The notes: generated by a model from the letters alone, not told the origin. 64,000 nucleotides of DNA from Wyeomyia smithii (GCF_029784165.1 NC_073695.1:242766089-242830088), one strand, 5' to 3'; shown: positions 1 to 11,161, numbered from the stretch's first letter. A program made the numbers and translations.

Positions 1-660
1 GTGCAAATGAAAATTAGAGTGGTCCTGAAATCGACTAAAAAAAATACTAACTTTTTTATTTGCAGAAATAAATGTATACATTCATCGGCACAGTTGTAGA
101 TCAACTAATTCTGAGCAAATTTCGGTATTTCTTTACAATATTTATACAATATTTGTTCTTTCATATGATACAAAAAAAAATTATTTATATTTGCCCTAAA
201 CGGAAACATCAATCTATCAAAAGGGCCTATTTTTAAAATAGAAATAGTGAAGAGTCCATCTGTACAATATATCGACAATGTTTTTTCGTCAAAATTGGCG
301 TATTTTTGATTAAAGTTACCGAAGAAAACTTTGTTTTTAAATTTGAATTGAAAAAATAGAGCGAAAAGGCTGTTTTTGGAAACCAAATTTAATGTCTACA
401 AAAAAGTTTTTTGACAAAGTAACTTAGAATTAGTTGGTCTACAAGTTTGCCAAAGAATGTTTACAATTATTTATGCAAATAAAAACAAGTTAGTTTGTTT
501 TTATTTCGTTGATTTTACGACAACCCTAATTTTCATTCGCAAATAAATAGAGGACTAAGTATAAGAAACAATTTTTTACAAAAACTATGGATTTAAACCG
601 CAAACAAAAATCGCAACGAAAAGCTTATGTCCGCATAAATTGCCTTACTGTACCACTGTG
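1..660 (-). mobile_element. Fold-back DNA element, copy cut by the window start
   Basis: The + strand reads as the reverse complement of the element at 52463-53231, from its inner part to one terminus. It ends ...GTACCACTGTG at 660 and is followed by CAATG, the complement of the CATTG duplication seen at the other copy. The element is itself palindromic: 1-118 pairs imperfectly with about 424-545. No transposase is visible, and short ORFs inside are incidental. Its other end lies outside the window. Confidence 0.75.
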
Positions 661-726
661 CAATGAGTTTAGTTACCTTTTTCACCACAAGAGGGGGTGT
701 TTCCTGTCTGTCTTTACGGAAATATA
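661..726. repeat. 66-bp flank shared with 52397-52462
   Basis: Immediately outside the CACAGTG-type terminus, these 66 bp match the reverse complement of 52397-52462 with few mismatches, then similarity stops. Either both copies inserted at the same position in an older repeat, or a larger unit carrying the element moved. The stretch 727-869 holds nothing recognisable. Confidence 0.65.
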
Positions 727-869
727 CGCGCTCAGCGCTATCAGTCAGAAATTGAAGCCCTGCTTCTCTTTCTTCGCCACGATTAGCATTCAACGTTCGT
801 GTGGTATTGGTGCAGCCATGAAATGAATTATACAAAAAAACACAAAGCGCGTATTCCTAGTCATCTAGG

Positions 870-1722
870 TATATTTTGTCGACTTTGTTAGGGAAAGAAG
901 CATTAACCCTTAAATGCGCACGACGTAAAAAAAATCATCTAAAAACATAAAATCTTTGTTTAACAGGTTAACTGCTCTAAAACTAACCAATATGCATAAA
1001 AAAATTGAAAGATTTACTTTTTAATGTGCAAATATTACCATGTTGTTTTTAAACAACACTGTGACTTTATCGCAGAATAAAGTCGAAACAATTACTTTTG
1101 TTAACAGTAACTTTAAAATTGACCTTTTGTTAGTATAATTACTGATAATTCAGACATTTCCACTAACCACTAACCTTATTTTAAAATTTATTTACAAAGA
1201 CAGTCAGCACCAGTCGGGAATCTCGCCATGTTTTTTTTCGTTTACGAGATTTTGACAGCAAAAATAAAAACAAAACATTCAAATACAGTACTTCCAGCTG
1301 TTGAGTTTTCTTCGTTAGAGTCAAGAGAGCTGGTCTAATGAATTATATTTTTAAAAAATACAAAAATACGTATATTTTAAAACTTTTTTAGTAGTGTTGT
1401 TTTAAAGCAACATTGCGCATTTAAGGGTTAAGCGACCAATCAGACGTTGACATTTGCGTTTCGACGAGGCTCGACAATTTTCAATTGTACAATAGTTCAA
1501 ATAATCAGATTACAATTTTCTAGATATGGACGGGTGCTTGATGACTTTCCAATCGATTACTGCAAAAATGACGGAAATCGGTTGGAAACTGACTGAATTT
1601 AAAACGTCTGAATTAGGATAATTTTCGTGACGCTCTCGCTGTTTTCGGTTTTTTGAAATTGGATCCCTGTATTTAAATTGGACTCTGTATATGTTGCCGT
1701 AAGACGTAATTCTACGTCGAAA
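870..1722 (-). repeat. Repeat family R1, fragment split by a MITE
   Basis: Sequence on both sides of the TTAA-flanked element (about 878-902 and 1432-1720) matches the distal part of the inverted R1 copy near 29390-29676. Shared landmarks are a CCAAT-containing segment (GCGACCAATCAG at 1432), the spacer around 1530-1590, and the terminal motif near GTAATTCTACGTC at 1700-1713. The fragment is diverged and has no ORF. Confidence 0.6.
907..1427. mobile_element. piggyBac-like MITE (521 bp, TTAA target)
   Basis: The element begins CCCTTAAATGCGCA and ends TGCGCATTTAAGGG. TTAA flanks it on both sides (903-906 and 1428-1431). TTAA duplication with CCC-initial terminal repeats is characteristic of the piggyBac superfamily. 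The interior is AT-rich with no transposase, so it would need mobilisation in trans. It sits inside an R1 fragment, so it is younger than that repeat. Superfamily assignment rests on TSD and termini only. Confidence 0.75.
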
Positions 1723-2029
1723 CATGTGGTTAGGTTGTTTTATGGATGAAAGAAAGAAGAAAATGAGAAAAAAAAAATCATTATTTTTAACTTTGTTGGT
1801 CGGCACTATTTTACTCCCAGGAGCTCCTGGGCCTTTGTTTTTTCTGAGTTTCAGGTATCTACAAACAGTATCAAAGAAATTTAGCTGCGACCACCCGCGA
1901 CCAAGCGTTTAAAATATGACTCCAGGAAATTCCCGGGCCCTTGTTTTTTACCTTTGTTATACTAAACAAAGGCTATAAAATCGGTCGAAAAACGCAAAAT
2001 AGATCGTAGACCCGGAGGGCAAAACCGAG
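1723..2029. repeat. Dispersed repeat R2, first copy
   Basis: About 1740-1920 resembles 4536-4760 in order and spacing: an A-rich ATGAGAAAAA start, a segment ending CAGGAGCT, a TTTCAGGT(A/T)TCTAC segment, and a tail with TGCGACCA(A/G)GCG. Direct orientation, moderately diverged. No coding capacity is seen. Family not recognised. Confidence 0.5.
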
Positions 2030-2032
2030 TAC

Positions 2033-2548
2033 ACTGTTCGTTCGCTAACTGGACTTAGGGCCAAGCCCAGTTAACAAATGTCGCTCGCTAACTGGGCTGA
2101 CGTTTCAAATGTCGTCAAATATCGAGGGGGGTTTCGATGTAATGGCGCTAGGCAAAACTCTCAGCAAAAATTGGAAAATGTTTTAAACAAATACACTAAA
2201 AATCCTGATCACTGAACGTATAATGAGAAAAAATAAATTGTTAGCCTTGCGTGTGCTTTATTTGCACTAACTGTTGCCTGGAAACATGTTCTTTTCATAA
2301 AACATTTATTTCACCTGGAAACGAATAGATGAATATCTAATGGATCGCATGTGTGATGACAACCAAAATCCATTGAACTGAAAAAATTAATCTCAATTTA
2401 CTATTCATGTGCCCCTATCTCGCTTTGACAGCAACATGCCAAACGCCAATTTTTGACGTTCATCTGCTTTTTAACTGGGCTACAGCCCAGTTAGCGAACG
2501 CCCAGTTAAAAAGCAGCCCAGTTAAACAGCACCCAGTAAGCGAACAGT
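2033..2548. mobile_element. 516-bp MITE with 3-bp TSD (TAC)
   Basis: Termini are ACTGTTCG...CGAACAGT, flanked by TAC at 2030-2032 and 2549-2551. Subterminal sequence is built from repeated AACTGGGC/GCCCAGTT blocks on both sides (2046-2100 and 2470-2535), which can fold on each other. No transposase. A 3-bp TSD fits PIF/Harbinger-like elements, but TAC is not the typical TWA, so the superfamily is tentative. Confidence 0.65.
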
Positions 2549-2920
2549 TACTGTATACCATTCGACTCAGCTCGTAGAACTGAGCAATGTCTGTTCGTGT
2601 GTATGTGTGTTGTCTGTATGTATGTGTTGCAAAATAGTAACGCACCTTTCTTACAGAATGCAATATTCGATTTCGATGGTCTTATACGCAAACGAAAGCT
2701 ACTGTGCTCTCCCAGAACGCTACAGAGCGGATTTTTGATAAGTGGTTTAGATTTTAAAATATTGATCAAAGAGTATTTTTTATATGAGACATTTAACTTT
2801 GAAGGCAAAATTTATGGCACGGAGGGCCATGTGTTGTATATCAATCAACTCAGATCGACGAATTGAACAATTTATGTATGTTTGTGTATGTGTGCCTGTA
2901 CGTATGTATGTGTAAATATC
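2549..2920. repeat. GT-rich repeat remnants
   Basis: 2555-2600 contains a diverged version of the CTCAGCTCG/CGAGCTGAG palindrome found intact at 8503-8521. It is followed by GT-rich sequence (2590-2630). 2640-2730 resembles 3610-3720 in direct orientation (an 'ACAGAATGCAATATTCGA'-like start). A second GT-rich run lies at 2875-2912. No gene. Confidence 0.45.
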
Positions 2921-3298
2921 GTCAGTTGAATTCAATACTGGCACAACTCAAAATTCATAGTTTCGAGAAAAACGCGTTTGAAAATTTGCGTCGGAAATTT
3001 CTTTTTTTCATTTTCGTGAAAAATTCCAATTTTAAAATTTCCCATATTTATTGAACTTGTTTGGGTATATCATGTGCATTTAATAAGCAAGTTATAAGAA
3101 TTTCAACCTCATTTTTCTGTCTTTTAAGGAATATTTTAAATTTGTGCAATAAAGGCACATCTACTTATATTTCTGGAAATATTTTGAATTTTGAAACGGG
3201 TCTTTGTGAGATGAAACTTCATAGTATTTGGCATCGTTTGCCATCAATAACTCAAAACTGCGAAATTTTGAGTTGTGCCAGTTTTGAATTCAACTGAC
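2921..3298. mobile_element. Fold-back element, 378 bp
   Basis: About 35 bp at the left (GTCAGTTGAATTC...) is the reverse complement of the right end (...GAATTCAACTGAC) with few mismatches. The pair share a central motif ACTCAAAAT/ATTTTGAGT. No transposase. A diverged relative of the left half is visible at about 25915-26070. TSD not clear, so superfamily unassigned. Confidence 0.6.
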
Positions 3299-4535
3299 CA
3301 TATGTTGTTTATATGTGTAGTATCCCTTACTAACACGCAGAGAATCCTAAGTAAGAATCCCCAGGATACCTTTAACTCGGTGACGGAATCGTGAAAGGAA
3401 TCGCAAACACGATCCGGAGGATTCCCACTCAGGATTCTTATTCAAGAATCCTAGTGCCATATACAGGGTTTTCCTGAGGATTCTTTTTTCAGGAATCCTT
3501 TTCAAGGACGCTCACGAATCCAATGTGAGGAATCCTAGAGAATGTATGCGAATCGTATGTGTTCGTCCGGGATATCCGAATCGAACCAATAAAAATAACA
3601 AAAAACACTCTTTTTACAAAATGCATATTCCGATTGTGATGTTCGCTTGCTCCAATGAAAGCCCCAGAGCTCTTTGAAGATCATACTGAGTACGATTATT
3701 TATTGGTTGCCTGAACTGTATAGTTTTGACCAAAGTTTATTTTAGACATGACGTTTACTAGTGTGCGCAGGTGAAAAGTATCTTATCTCTATGATATGAT
3801 ACACTATGCTCATGTAAGATATGAATATTGCTTTCTAATTTCAGACAAAGTTCAAACATGTTATTCCACTTCTCGTTATCGCAGGAAGTTTTATAAAGTC
3901 TCTATTTTGGATTTTATAATACAGCTTAGGCCTTCGAAAAGAATAATGTTCTCGATTACACTCTGAAAATTGGCAAACTTTTGTCAATGTTCGATTTCTC
4001 AATCAAAATCTTTTCAATCAAATACCTGATGCTGATTCATAATTCTAGGTCCTGCGAATTCTGAAAATAATGCGAATGTGGTATTCAAACCTGGACTATG
4101 GGGAATTGAAAAATTAGAACAGCCTCGAACTAACATACATATTTGCTGTTCTATAATGAAATCAGCATCATTGTTATCTATTACTGTTTCACCACGTTCG
4201 ATCATTTCAAAAAAATTAAGTTGCTTCTAGCCAGCTGGTTTTGGATCGAAAAAATAAGACTCACATACTCCAGTGACAACATCCATAATATTTGCGAAAA
4301 CCACGTCAAGCTTTAATTCAATGGTCGTCTTTGGTTCACCCTTTAGGTTTTTTCTCAAATATCAGGTGTGTGCTAACCATTTCAAAACAACGCAGATGTG
4401 ATCATCTGTTACCGAGCGTTTCGACCCATTTTGAAAATTTTTGGCTTGCATAAGAAATATACAAAATCTAAAAAAAATTGATCATGATACCAAAACGAAA
4501 AAAAATTTTGGTTAAAATAAGAAGATAAAGCATAA
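3299..4535. other. No gene; GAATCCT/AGGATTC-rich patch
   Basis: 3330-3545 is dense in GAATCCT and its complement AGGATTC in alternating orientation, so it could form several short hairpins. The remainder (3560-4535) contains no ORF with recognisable homology and no clear repeat boundary. Confidence 0.4.
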
Positions 4536-4760
4536 CAAAAAATATAAAATGAGAAAAAACCTCATCTTCAACTTTATTGGACGGCATCTTTCTATTCTCA
4601 GGAGCTTCGGGGTTGGGTCCTTGCTTATTTTCCAGGTTCAGGTTTCTACAAACAAGTTCGTGAGAATTTTGCTGTGGCCACCTAGGCTATAAATCTATGA
4701 TAAAACCAATATTGTTGCTAGGGCTGCGACCAAGCGATTTGGAACGATTTGAAAATTTTT
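4536..4760. repeat. Dispersed repeat R2, second copy
   Basis: Direct, diverged copy of 1740-1920: the same succession of an A-rich start, CAGGAGCTTCGGG, CAGGTTTCTACAAAC and CTGCGACCAAGCG landmarks. No ORF with recognisable homology. Confidence 0.5.
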
Positions 4761-4805
4761 GGTCATTCTTGGAATCACACAAAATCAAAGATATAGGGTG
4801 ATATA

Positions 4806-5290
4806 GGGTAGCCGCAAGGTTACAGAGTCCGCTTTGATAAGCGAGTGGTCGTGGGTTCGAATCTTAGTAGAATCAGGCCATTTGGCTGTCAACGGATTTT
4901 AACATGGGTTTATTCTCAAGCTCTCCACAACATACACTTCCTTCAAGCTGAATTCTATAGTACCCTTGCTAACTTTCATTCTAACAAAAAAGTCCCTCTT
5001 ATAATAAAACTGTTCTGAGTAACGTATAATAGTTCTCTTCAGGGAATTGTAACTATGACGCGGTTTTGGCTGGAGGAACGAGGTTTCGATAAGACTCCTT
5101 CCTCTTGACAAAATAAGTCCCTCTTAGAATAAACCTGGTCAGAGAGGAACGTTAGGTGTAGCCTCAGTTCAGGGAATTGTAATTTGGCGATATTGGTAGG
5201 ATAGAAAAGAGGCTCGGTATAGTAGTGCAGTAAGCTCGAAATGAAAGGGTAACTCTCACACACAAGCACGGATATAAATAAAAAACCTAA
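4806..5290 (+). mobile_element. tRNA-derived SINE (Feilai-like head)
   Basis: An internal pol III promoter is visible: A box TAGCCGCAAGG at 4809-4819 and B box GGTTCGAATCT at 4854-4864, about 35 bp apart as in tRNA genes. The tRNA-like head is followed by a non-tRNA body. 4985-5200 repeats parts of itself (AAAAGTCCCTCTTA at about 4988 and a similar block near 5116; CAGGGAATTGTAA at 5041 and 5171). A reverse copy lies at 27455-27722. The tRNA stems are too degraded for a functional tRNA. The Feilai resemblance is from memory of Aedes SINEs. Confidence 0.65.
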
Positions 5291-5420
5291 ATTAATGCAC
5301 CTAGCGGTCAGACCCAGCCTTTCTCATTCAATTTTTTATTTGTAAAAATAGATTTACATGAACGCTTCAATCTAATAAATGTATATTCACTCTTTAGGTT
5401 CTAAAATATTGATGTTGTAA

Positions 5421-7290
5421 TCTTTACATATAAAAATGCAGTCAAGTCTGTCTGTCTGTCTGATTCATATAGGCCCGAAAACTACCTAAACCGATCGACG
5501 TGAAAATTTGTATGTAGAGGTTTTTGGTGCCGATAAAGGTTCCTATGATAGTTCGAGACCCCTCCCTCTTCTGGAAGGGAGGGGTCCCATACAAATGAAA
5601 CATAAATTTCTGCACAACTCAAGAACAAACCAAGCAAATGGAACCGAATTTGTCATGTGGATGTTTTAAGGGGTAACTAATATGTCCATAATAGTTGGAT
5701 GAAACACAAATTTGTGCACATCTTGAGAACTAATCATCCAAATGCAACAAAATTTTGCAGGTAAATGTTTTTAGTGGTAACAAATATGTACATAATGGTT
5801 TGAAACCCGACTCCCTCTTCTATAAGGGAGGAATCCCATGAAAATGAAACACAAATTTCGCACAGCTCAAGAACCAATCAAGAAAATACAACCAAATTTG
5901 GTATGTGAATGTTTTTAGAGGTAACAAGTATGTCTATAATGGTTTGACGCCCCTCTTTCTTCTGGAAGATAATGTTTCTTCACAATTTTTTGCACATCTC
6001 GCGAACTAATCAACTAAATGGAACCATATTGGCAGGTGAATGTTTTTAGTGGTAACAAATATGTTCCATAATCGACCTCAGACAACATTTTGGATTGTAA
6101 GATGGCAACTTCCGGTTTCTGGAAAACACCCGAAAATGGCCGATTTCCACCCAATATAATAATTTCCGGATCTAGAATAATACACAGGAGCTAAAATCGA
6201 CCACAGATAGCATTTTAAATTCTAAGATGGCGACTTCCGGTTTCTGCAAACAGCAGAAAATGACCAAATACTACCTAATATGAGTTTTATTGAGTTTTAT
6301 GAGTTAGATATGAGAAATTGTCTCCAAATGCCATTATGAAATCCAAAATGGCGACTTCCGGTGTCGGAAAAACAGCGGCAAATGACCAAATACCACCCAA
6401 TATGGGTATTTCCGGAACCGTAATGATGCACTGGAGCCACAAATCGACTTCAGACAACATTTTGAATTGTAAGATGGCAACTTCCGGTTTCTGGAAAACA
6501 GCCTGAAATGGACGATTCCCATTAAATATTAGTATTTCTGGAACCAGAAAGATGCACAGAAGCTAAAAATTGATCACAGACACAATCTTGAATTTTAAGA
6601 TGGTGACTTCCGGTGTCTGGCAAACAGCCGGAAATGACCAAATACCATTCAATATGAATGTTTTCGGAACCAGAATTACGCCCAGATGACAAAAATTGAT
6701 TTCACAGGCAATTTTAAAGTCCGAAATGACGACTTTAGGCTTCTGAAAAACAGTCCAAAGTGACCAAATATCACCCAATATGAGTTTTTCTTTAACCATT
6801 ATCCTAAATACCATGTTGAAATCCAAGATGGCGACTACCGGTTTGTGAAAAACAGCCAAAAATAAACAAATACTATCCAATATGAGTATCTCTGGAACCA
6901 GAATGATGCAAGGAGCTAACAATTGACCTCAGGCACCATTTTGAATTGCTAAATGGCAACTTATAGGCAACAGTCGGAAATGACCGAATAATACTCAATG
7001 TGGATATTTCCGTATTATGAAGAAAAAAAAATGGATATTTCCGTAAACGTGATGATGCATAGAAACCAAACATCGACCCTGGACACGATTTTGAATTTGG
7101 AGACGACCACTTTTAGTTTCTGGAAAACAACCAAAAATAACTCCCAATATGGGTATTTCCGGTGTCAGATTGATGCCAGAAAGTCTGCTGATAATGATAG
7201 AATACCACCCAATATGAATATATTCAGAATTAAGGCGATGTACAAAAGCCAAAAGACGAAGATGTTGTCATTTCGATAAAACCAATCATT
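5421..7290 (+). mobile_element. Helitron-like element with tandem repeats
   Basis: 5421 starts TCTTTACATATAAAAATG, closely resembling the 5' end of the bounded Helitron at 59572 (TCTACTATATAAAAATGG), and follows an A as the A|T rule requires. Next come (TCTG)n and 5480-6060 in three imperfect units (CCCTCTTCTGGAAGG, AAATGAAACAC, GGATGTTTT landmarks). The 126-bp repeats follow. No hairpin-plus-CTRR 3' end was found, so the right border is uncertain. No Rep/helicase sequence, so non-autonomous. 5291-5420 holds a CACCTAGCGGTCAGACCCAG motif that may be the edge of an enclosing repeat. Confidence 0.55.
5990..7260. repeat. 126-bp tandem repeat, eight or nine units
   Basis: Each unit carries AAGATGGCGACTTCCGG or a variant followed by TTTCTGGAAAACAGCC and CCCAATATGGGTATTTCCGG. 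Motif starts are near 6099, 6224, 6346, 6471, 6597, 6723, 6825 and 6951, giving spacings of 125, 122, 125, 126, 126, 102 and 126 bp, with degenerate units to about 7110. Units decay toward the right. Related pieces occur at 53790-54020, 57890-58009, 61345 and 61650, mostly within Helitron-like sequence. ORFs across it are by-products of the repeat. Confidence 0.8.
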
Positions 7291-8438
7291 TCAAACGATT
7301 TGTTATTTGACTTTTATCATATCCTATGGCCGATTCGTCGTGCATTTGCAGACTTCAAACAAACCGCAAGGAATCAATGAACTTGGAACGTTCAAATAGT
7401 ACGACACCACATTTAAATTATGTTGAGGCCACATATATCGATCAAAGCAGGTATAGTTTTAAATAGTCTTTGAATTTTTCTTCTTTCCATAACTTTTGAG
7501 CCACATACCAAATTGTTATGAAGTTTGTTATTTGTAAGTTTGAGAGATGACTCGTTCGTATTACACTAGTTATGTTCAAATAAGTCATGTAATCTTTGAG
7601 ATAATAGACTTTCGTTGTTTTATCAACAATATAATACATAACGGTTGCTTAAGTTCGATTATAATCAAATGAAATGGGAACGTGTAGGGCAGCCAAACTT
7701 TGAAATCACGTGTTCAATCATAATTCATCAGTTTACCCTTAACTAGCCCGCTCATCTGATAATAATATTGATCAAATCGGTTGTGTAATTCTGAGATAAT
7801 GAAGTTTCGTGATTCTCACAAGTCGGCACATTACAAATGAAGTTACAGTTCAATAACAGTAAAATTCAATAGGGTCTTCTTAGGCAGCTAGACCATTCAT
7901 TTGACACTAATTTTGTGGAAATCGGGTCGGCCATCTCTGAGAAAAGTGAGTGAGTCCAAGTAGTCTTCGGAATATGTGACTTTGCATAGCTGGATTTTAC
8001 ATTTTTAAACATAACAGGCAAAGTAATAGTCCGACTGCAAAACAAATCAATAAGGTCTTATAAGGCAATTAGACCTTCCATTTGACACTGATTTTATGAA
8101 AATCGGTACAGCCATCTCTGAGAAACATGAGTGAGATTAAACAGTCTTCAGAACACGTTTCTTTTCATAACTTTTGAACCACAAGTTCAATCTATATGAA
8201 ATTCAAAACCTAAAGGTTTTCTAGGTAGCCCGTTCTTTTGAGACCAATTTTGTTCAAATCGGTTGGGTAGTTTCTGAGATATTGATGTTTCATGATTTTC
8301 ACATAACCTCTAAACTAAAAATCCGATAACAATGAAATTCAATAGGGTCTTATGAGGCAACAAGACCTTTCGTTTGCAATTAATTTCATGAAAATCGGTC
8401 CAGCCATCTCTGAGAAAAGTGAGTGAGAATAAAAATCT

Positions 8439-8439
<1 letters not shown>
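7291..8439. repeat. Interspersed two-module repeat
   Basis: Two modules alternate. Module one (ATCGG...CAGCCATCTCTGAGAAAAGTGAGTGAG) is at about 7919, 8098 and 8390. Module two (CAAATCGGTTG...TTCTGAGAT...TTTCATGATTTTCAC) is at about 7775 and 8256. No ORF of note. It may continue the repeat block that starts near 5299, because 5318 GCCTTTCTC and 8595 GGAGAAAGGC are complementary candidate ends. Confidence 0.5.
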
Positions 8440-8484
<45 letters not shown>

Positions 8485-8492
8485 ACACACAT
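8440..8492. repeat. (CA)n microsatellite
   Basis: Near-perfect CA dinucleotide run with two T interruptions, from CACATACACAC to ACACACACATG. Confidence 0.95.
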
Positions 8493-8502
8493 GCAGAAAA
8501 TG

Positions 8503-8521
8503 CTCAGCTCGTCGAGCTGAG
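8503..8521. repeat. 19-bp perfect palindrome-like motif
   Basis: CTCAGCTCGTCGAGCTGAG is a 9-bp inverted repeat around a central T. It directly follows the microsatellite and precedes a conserved block ending GGAGAAAGGC at 8597-8606. A degenerate copy is at 2565-2590, so it belongs to a dispersed family and not to a local operator. Confidence 0.6.
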
Positions 8522-8946
8522 TCGAGTGATATATGCCATTCGGCCCTTTGGAGCACTTTTATACTTTCGGTTTTGCAAGTGATTGCTATACCTTTCTAGG
8601 AGAAAGGCAAAAAGCATATCATTCACTTCAATAGTGATACTGCCAATAATATGAAGTGCGGAGTACAGAAAACACCTGGGCAATATCAAAATAGATCAAA
8701 ATGTCTCTGGTCGCAGTGATGAGTCCACACAGAGGGAAAAAAATTTCTGCAATTTTAAGCAGAATTGAAGGAGTTGAAAAAAAAAATTTTCTTCGATTCG
8801 CTGTATGTATTAGGGTGGGGAATTGTTATATGGAAAAACTAAACTTGATAGAAGAAAGCCAGAACCAAATTTTTTCGTTCTATTTGGGGCCACGAACAAT
8901 CCTAGATTTATCGGAAGCCGATTCGTTTTGTCTCCGCTTGGCGCAT

Positions 8947-9590
8947 AGCATTCCAAATTTATATGGAGATTTGTATGCAAAAACCAGCTTTTTTGCATTT
9001 ACCATTCTAAAGAGCTCAAAATGGCTCAAACCATAGGTTCCATAACTTCAAAGGTTTTTTTGATGCCCAACAACTTGGCCGAAGACACTAAAGAGCTAGG
9101 GTGTCCCAAAAAATACTAGAGCTGTTCAAAGTTGATTATGTCGAAATTCATGTTGCAAATCATTTTTTCTGACAACACTGCCAGTGTACCGGCGTCAGCC
9201 AGAATTCCATCAGAGGTAACCTCTGAAACACGTTGTAGATTCTATATACGCCTAGAAAAATGACCTAAGTTTGTTTGCTTGATCCAGCTGGGTGTACAAA
9301 CTCGTTACGACAGGTTACTTCTGATGGGAATCCTACTGACGCCGGTACATTGGTAATGTTGGCAGAAAACAAGATTTTCTGCATTTAAATCGACATACTC
9401 AACTTTGAACAGCTATAGCTCTTCTTAGGGACATTCTAGCTCTTCAGTGTCTTCTGCAAAGTTGTTGGGCATCTAAAATACTATACTTGAACATAATGTA
9501 GTGCATTTTTAGAGCATAATTGAGCTCTCTAGAAAGGTAAATGCAAAAAGTAGGTTTTCCCATATAAGTTTTTATACAAATTTGAAATGC
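8947..9590. mobile_element. 640-bp hairpin (fold-back) element
   Basis: Arms of roughly 300 bp face each other around a centre near 9269. Paired landmarks are: GCATTCCAAATTTATATGG with CATATAAG...TTTGAAATGC; TTTTTGCATTTACC with GGTAAATGCAAAAAG; GCCCAACAACTTGGC with GCAAAGTTGTTGGGC; CTGTTCAAAGTTGA with CAACTTTGAACAGC; and an inner ACCGGCGTCAG with CTGACGCCGGT. Identity is imperfect, so it is an old inverted duplication. No ORF. 8522-8946 has no gene; TTAGGGTGGGGAA at 8811 may mark an outer edge. Confidence 0.7.
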
Positions 9591-10739
9591 AATTTTATTT
9601 TATTATTTCACTTTTTTGGCCGATCTGAGAATAGTCCAAATTAATTTTGTTTTTGGCATTTTGTAAATCAACTTCGAGCTCTGTTTTGTTCCATATGCAT
9701 ATTTGCATTTTTTTTTTCTTTAGTACTAGTGCACCAAATTGGCCGGAGTCTGTCAATTGATCGTTTCGGTAGGCTTTTATATCGATAGTTTGATTTAAAT
9801 TTAATATTTGTGGGATTAGGACATATTCGATCGTTTTGTTTATCACGGTTTGTTTGATCGGATTGTCAGGCTTTGTACACCTGGGAATGCTAGTTGAAAT
9901 ATTTCCAATTTTGAGCGAGTCTCTTAGAATATATATTTAAACCTAAATATTTCACACATCACATATTGTTTGTCAGCTACGCCCAACAAGTGTTTTGTTC
10001 GCGCAATAAGCTTTGTGATATTCAAATTTTAGTTTCGCGTAAAATATAACACCATTTACCAAATTGTGACCAGCGCTTTGCATCCATTATAAATCAATCC
10101 TATCCTGTGATACTCGTAGACACGCAGTGGCACCCGCTGTCTCTAAACAAAACAAGCATCATCATGCCTTTTTTTCCCAGTAGTACAGCCTTTGGTCGAG
10201 TCCGACGTCGTTATTGGTCAGTGGTAAAAGTATTGTGATCTAGTAAACATTGCACAATAAGCATGTAATGCTAGTCCCAAGCACCATTCATCTGGTTCAT
10301 TTGGTATTTTTTCCGGTTCGACCAATCACGGAGTGCAACTACGGGCAGTCTACCTAAGCTAAGTTAAGCTACATAAATATCATTTGGTGTCCGTACGAAA
10401 GCATATTACACGAAATAGGAACAATGGATTCGAATGATTCTTTTTATATTTATTTAGTTCAGTTTAGTTTTAGTCACCATGCCATAAAAATAACAAAAAT
10501 CAAATGAAGAAGTTATGAAAACTTCGAAAATTATTTTCAGTTTTTCCCGCCTTTCACTGCAAGAGCAACGCCATCAGATTACTATGATTCTGGGTTGCAT
10601 ACAATAGTCAACAAATTCAAGCTGTTCTAGCGTCGTTGTCGAGGCGGTCGTTAAGTAAACAAACACGTGTCGATGACATATAATGTGAAAATTGTTTTTG
10701 CTGCATACTACACTTTTTCACGCGGTATAATACAAAGAG
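9591..10739. other. No gene or clear repeat recognised
   Basis: Both strands show only short ORFs without recognisable domains. No inverted or tandem structure stood out. This could be host non-coding DNA or diverged repeat. Confidence 0.35.
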
Positions 10740-11161
10740 TGGAGTTTCTGTTGGTTGGTAAACGGCTGGTCAGTGCGTACCAGCAGTACACCCGTACTAG
10801 TTGGCATAAAATAGACCCCAGTGTGGTCAATAGCATAATGGCCAGCAACTCCTATCCCTACCTCCACGTGGTACCGACTGGGATACGAGCAACCAAGGGA
10901 AGATCGGTGAACCGGTGGGAACTTGGTCGTATGCTGACAGGGAAGAGGGAGCTGCTCTCCTAGGAGGGCAGCTTATCCGAGCGTCTGTTCCCCATGTTAG
11001 GGGCGGCTCAAACAGCGTCTGATCCGGAGCGGACGGCTGAATTATGAAATGAGGCGTCTCGCCAGCTACACCCAAGACGGCAGCCCCGTCGCGAGACTAG
11101 GCATCCGCAGCCCTAGTAAGGCAGCATGCCGAAACATTAAAATACTACGAACAATCAAGAA

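Noticed and set aside
4806..4880. Functional tRNA gene
   Set aside because: A and B boxes are good but the cloverleaf stems do not pair and a repeat body follows; a SINE explains it. The same holds for 23703-23794 and 60500-60590.
5480..8440. CRISPR-like array
   Set aside because: Repeat units are long, imperfect and adjacent without unique spacers; this is eukaryotic Helitron/satellite-type DNA.
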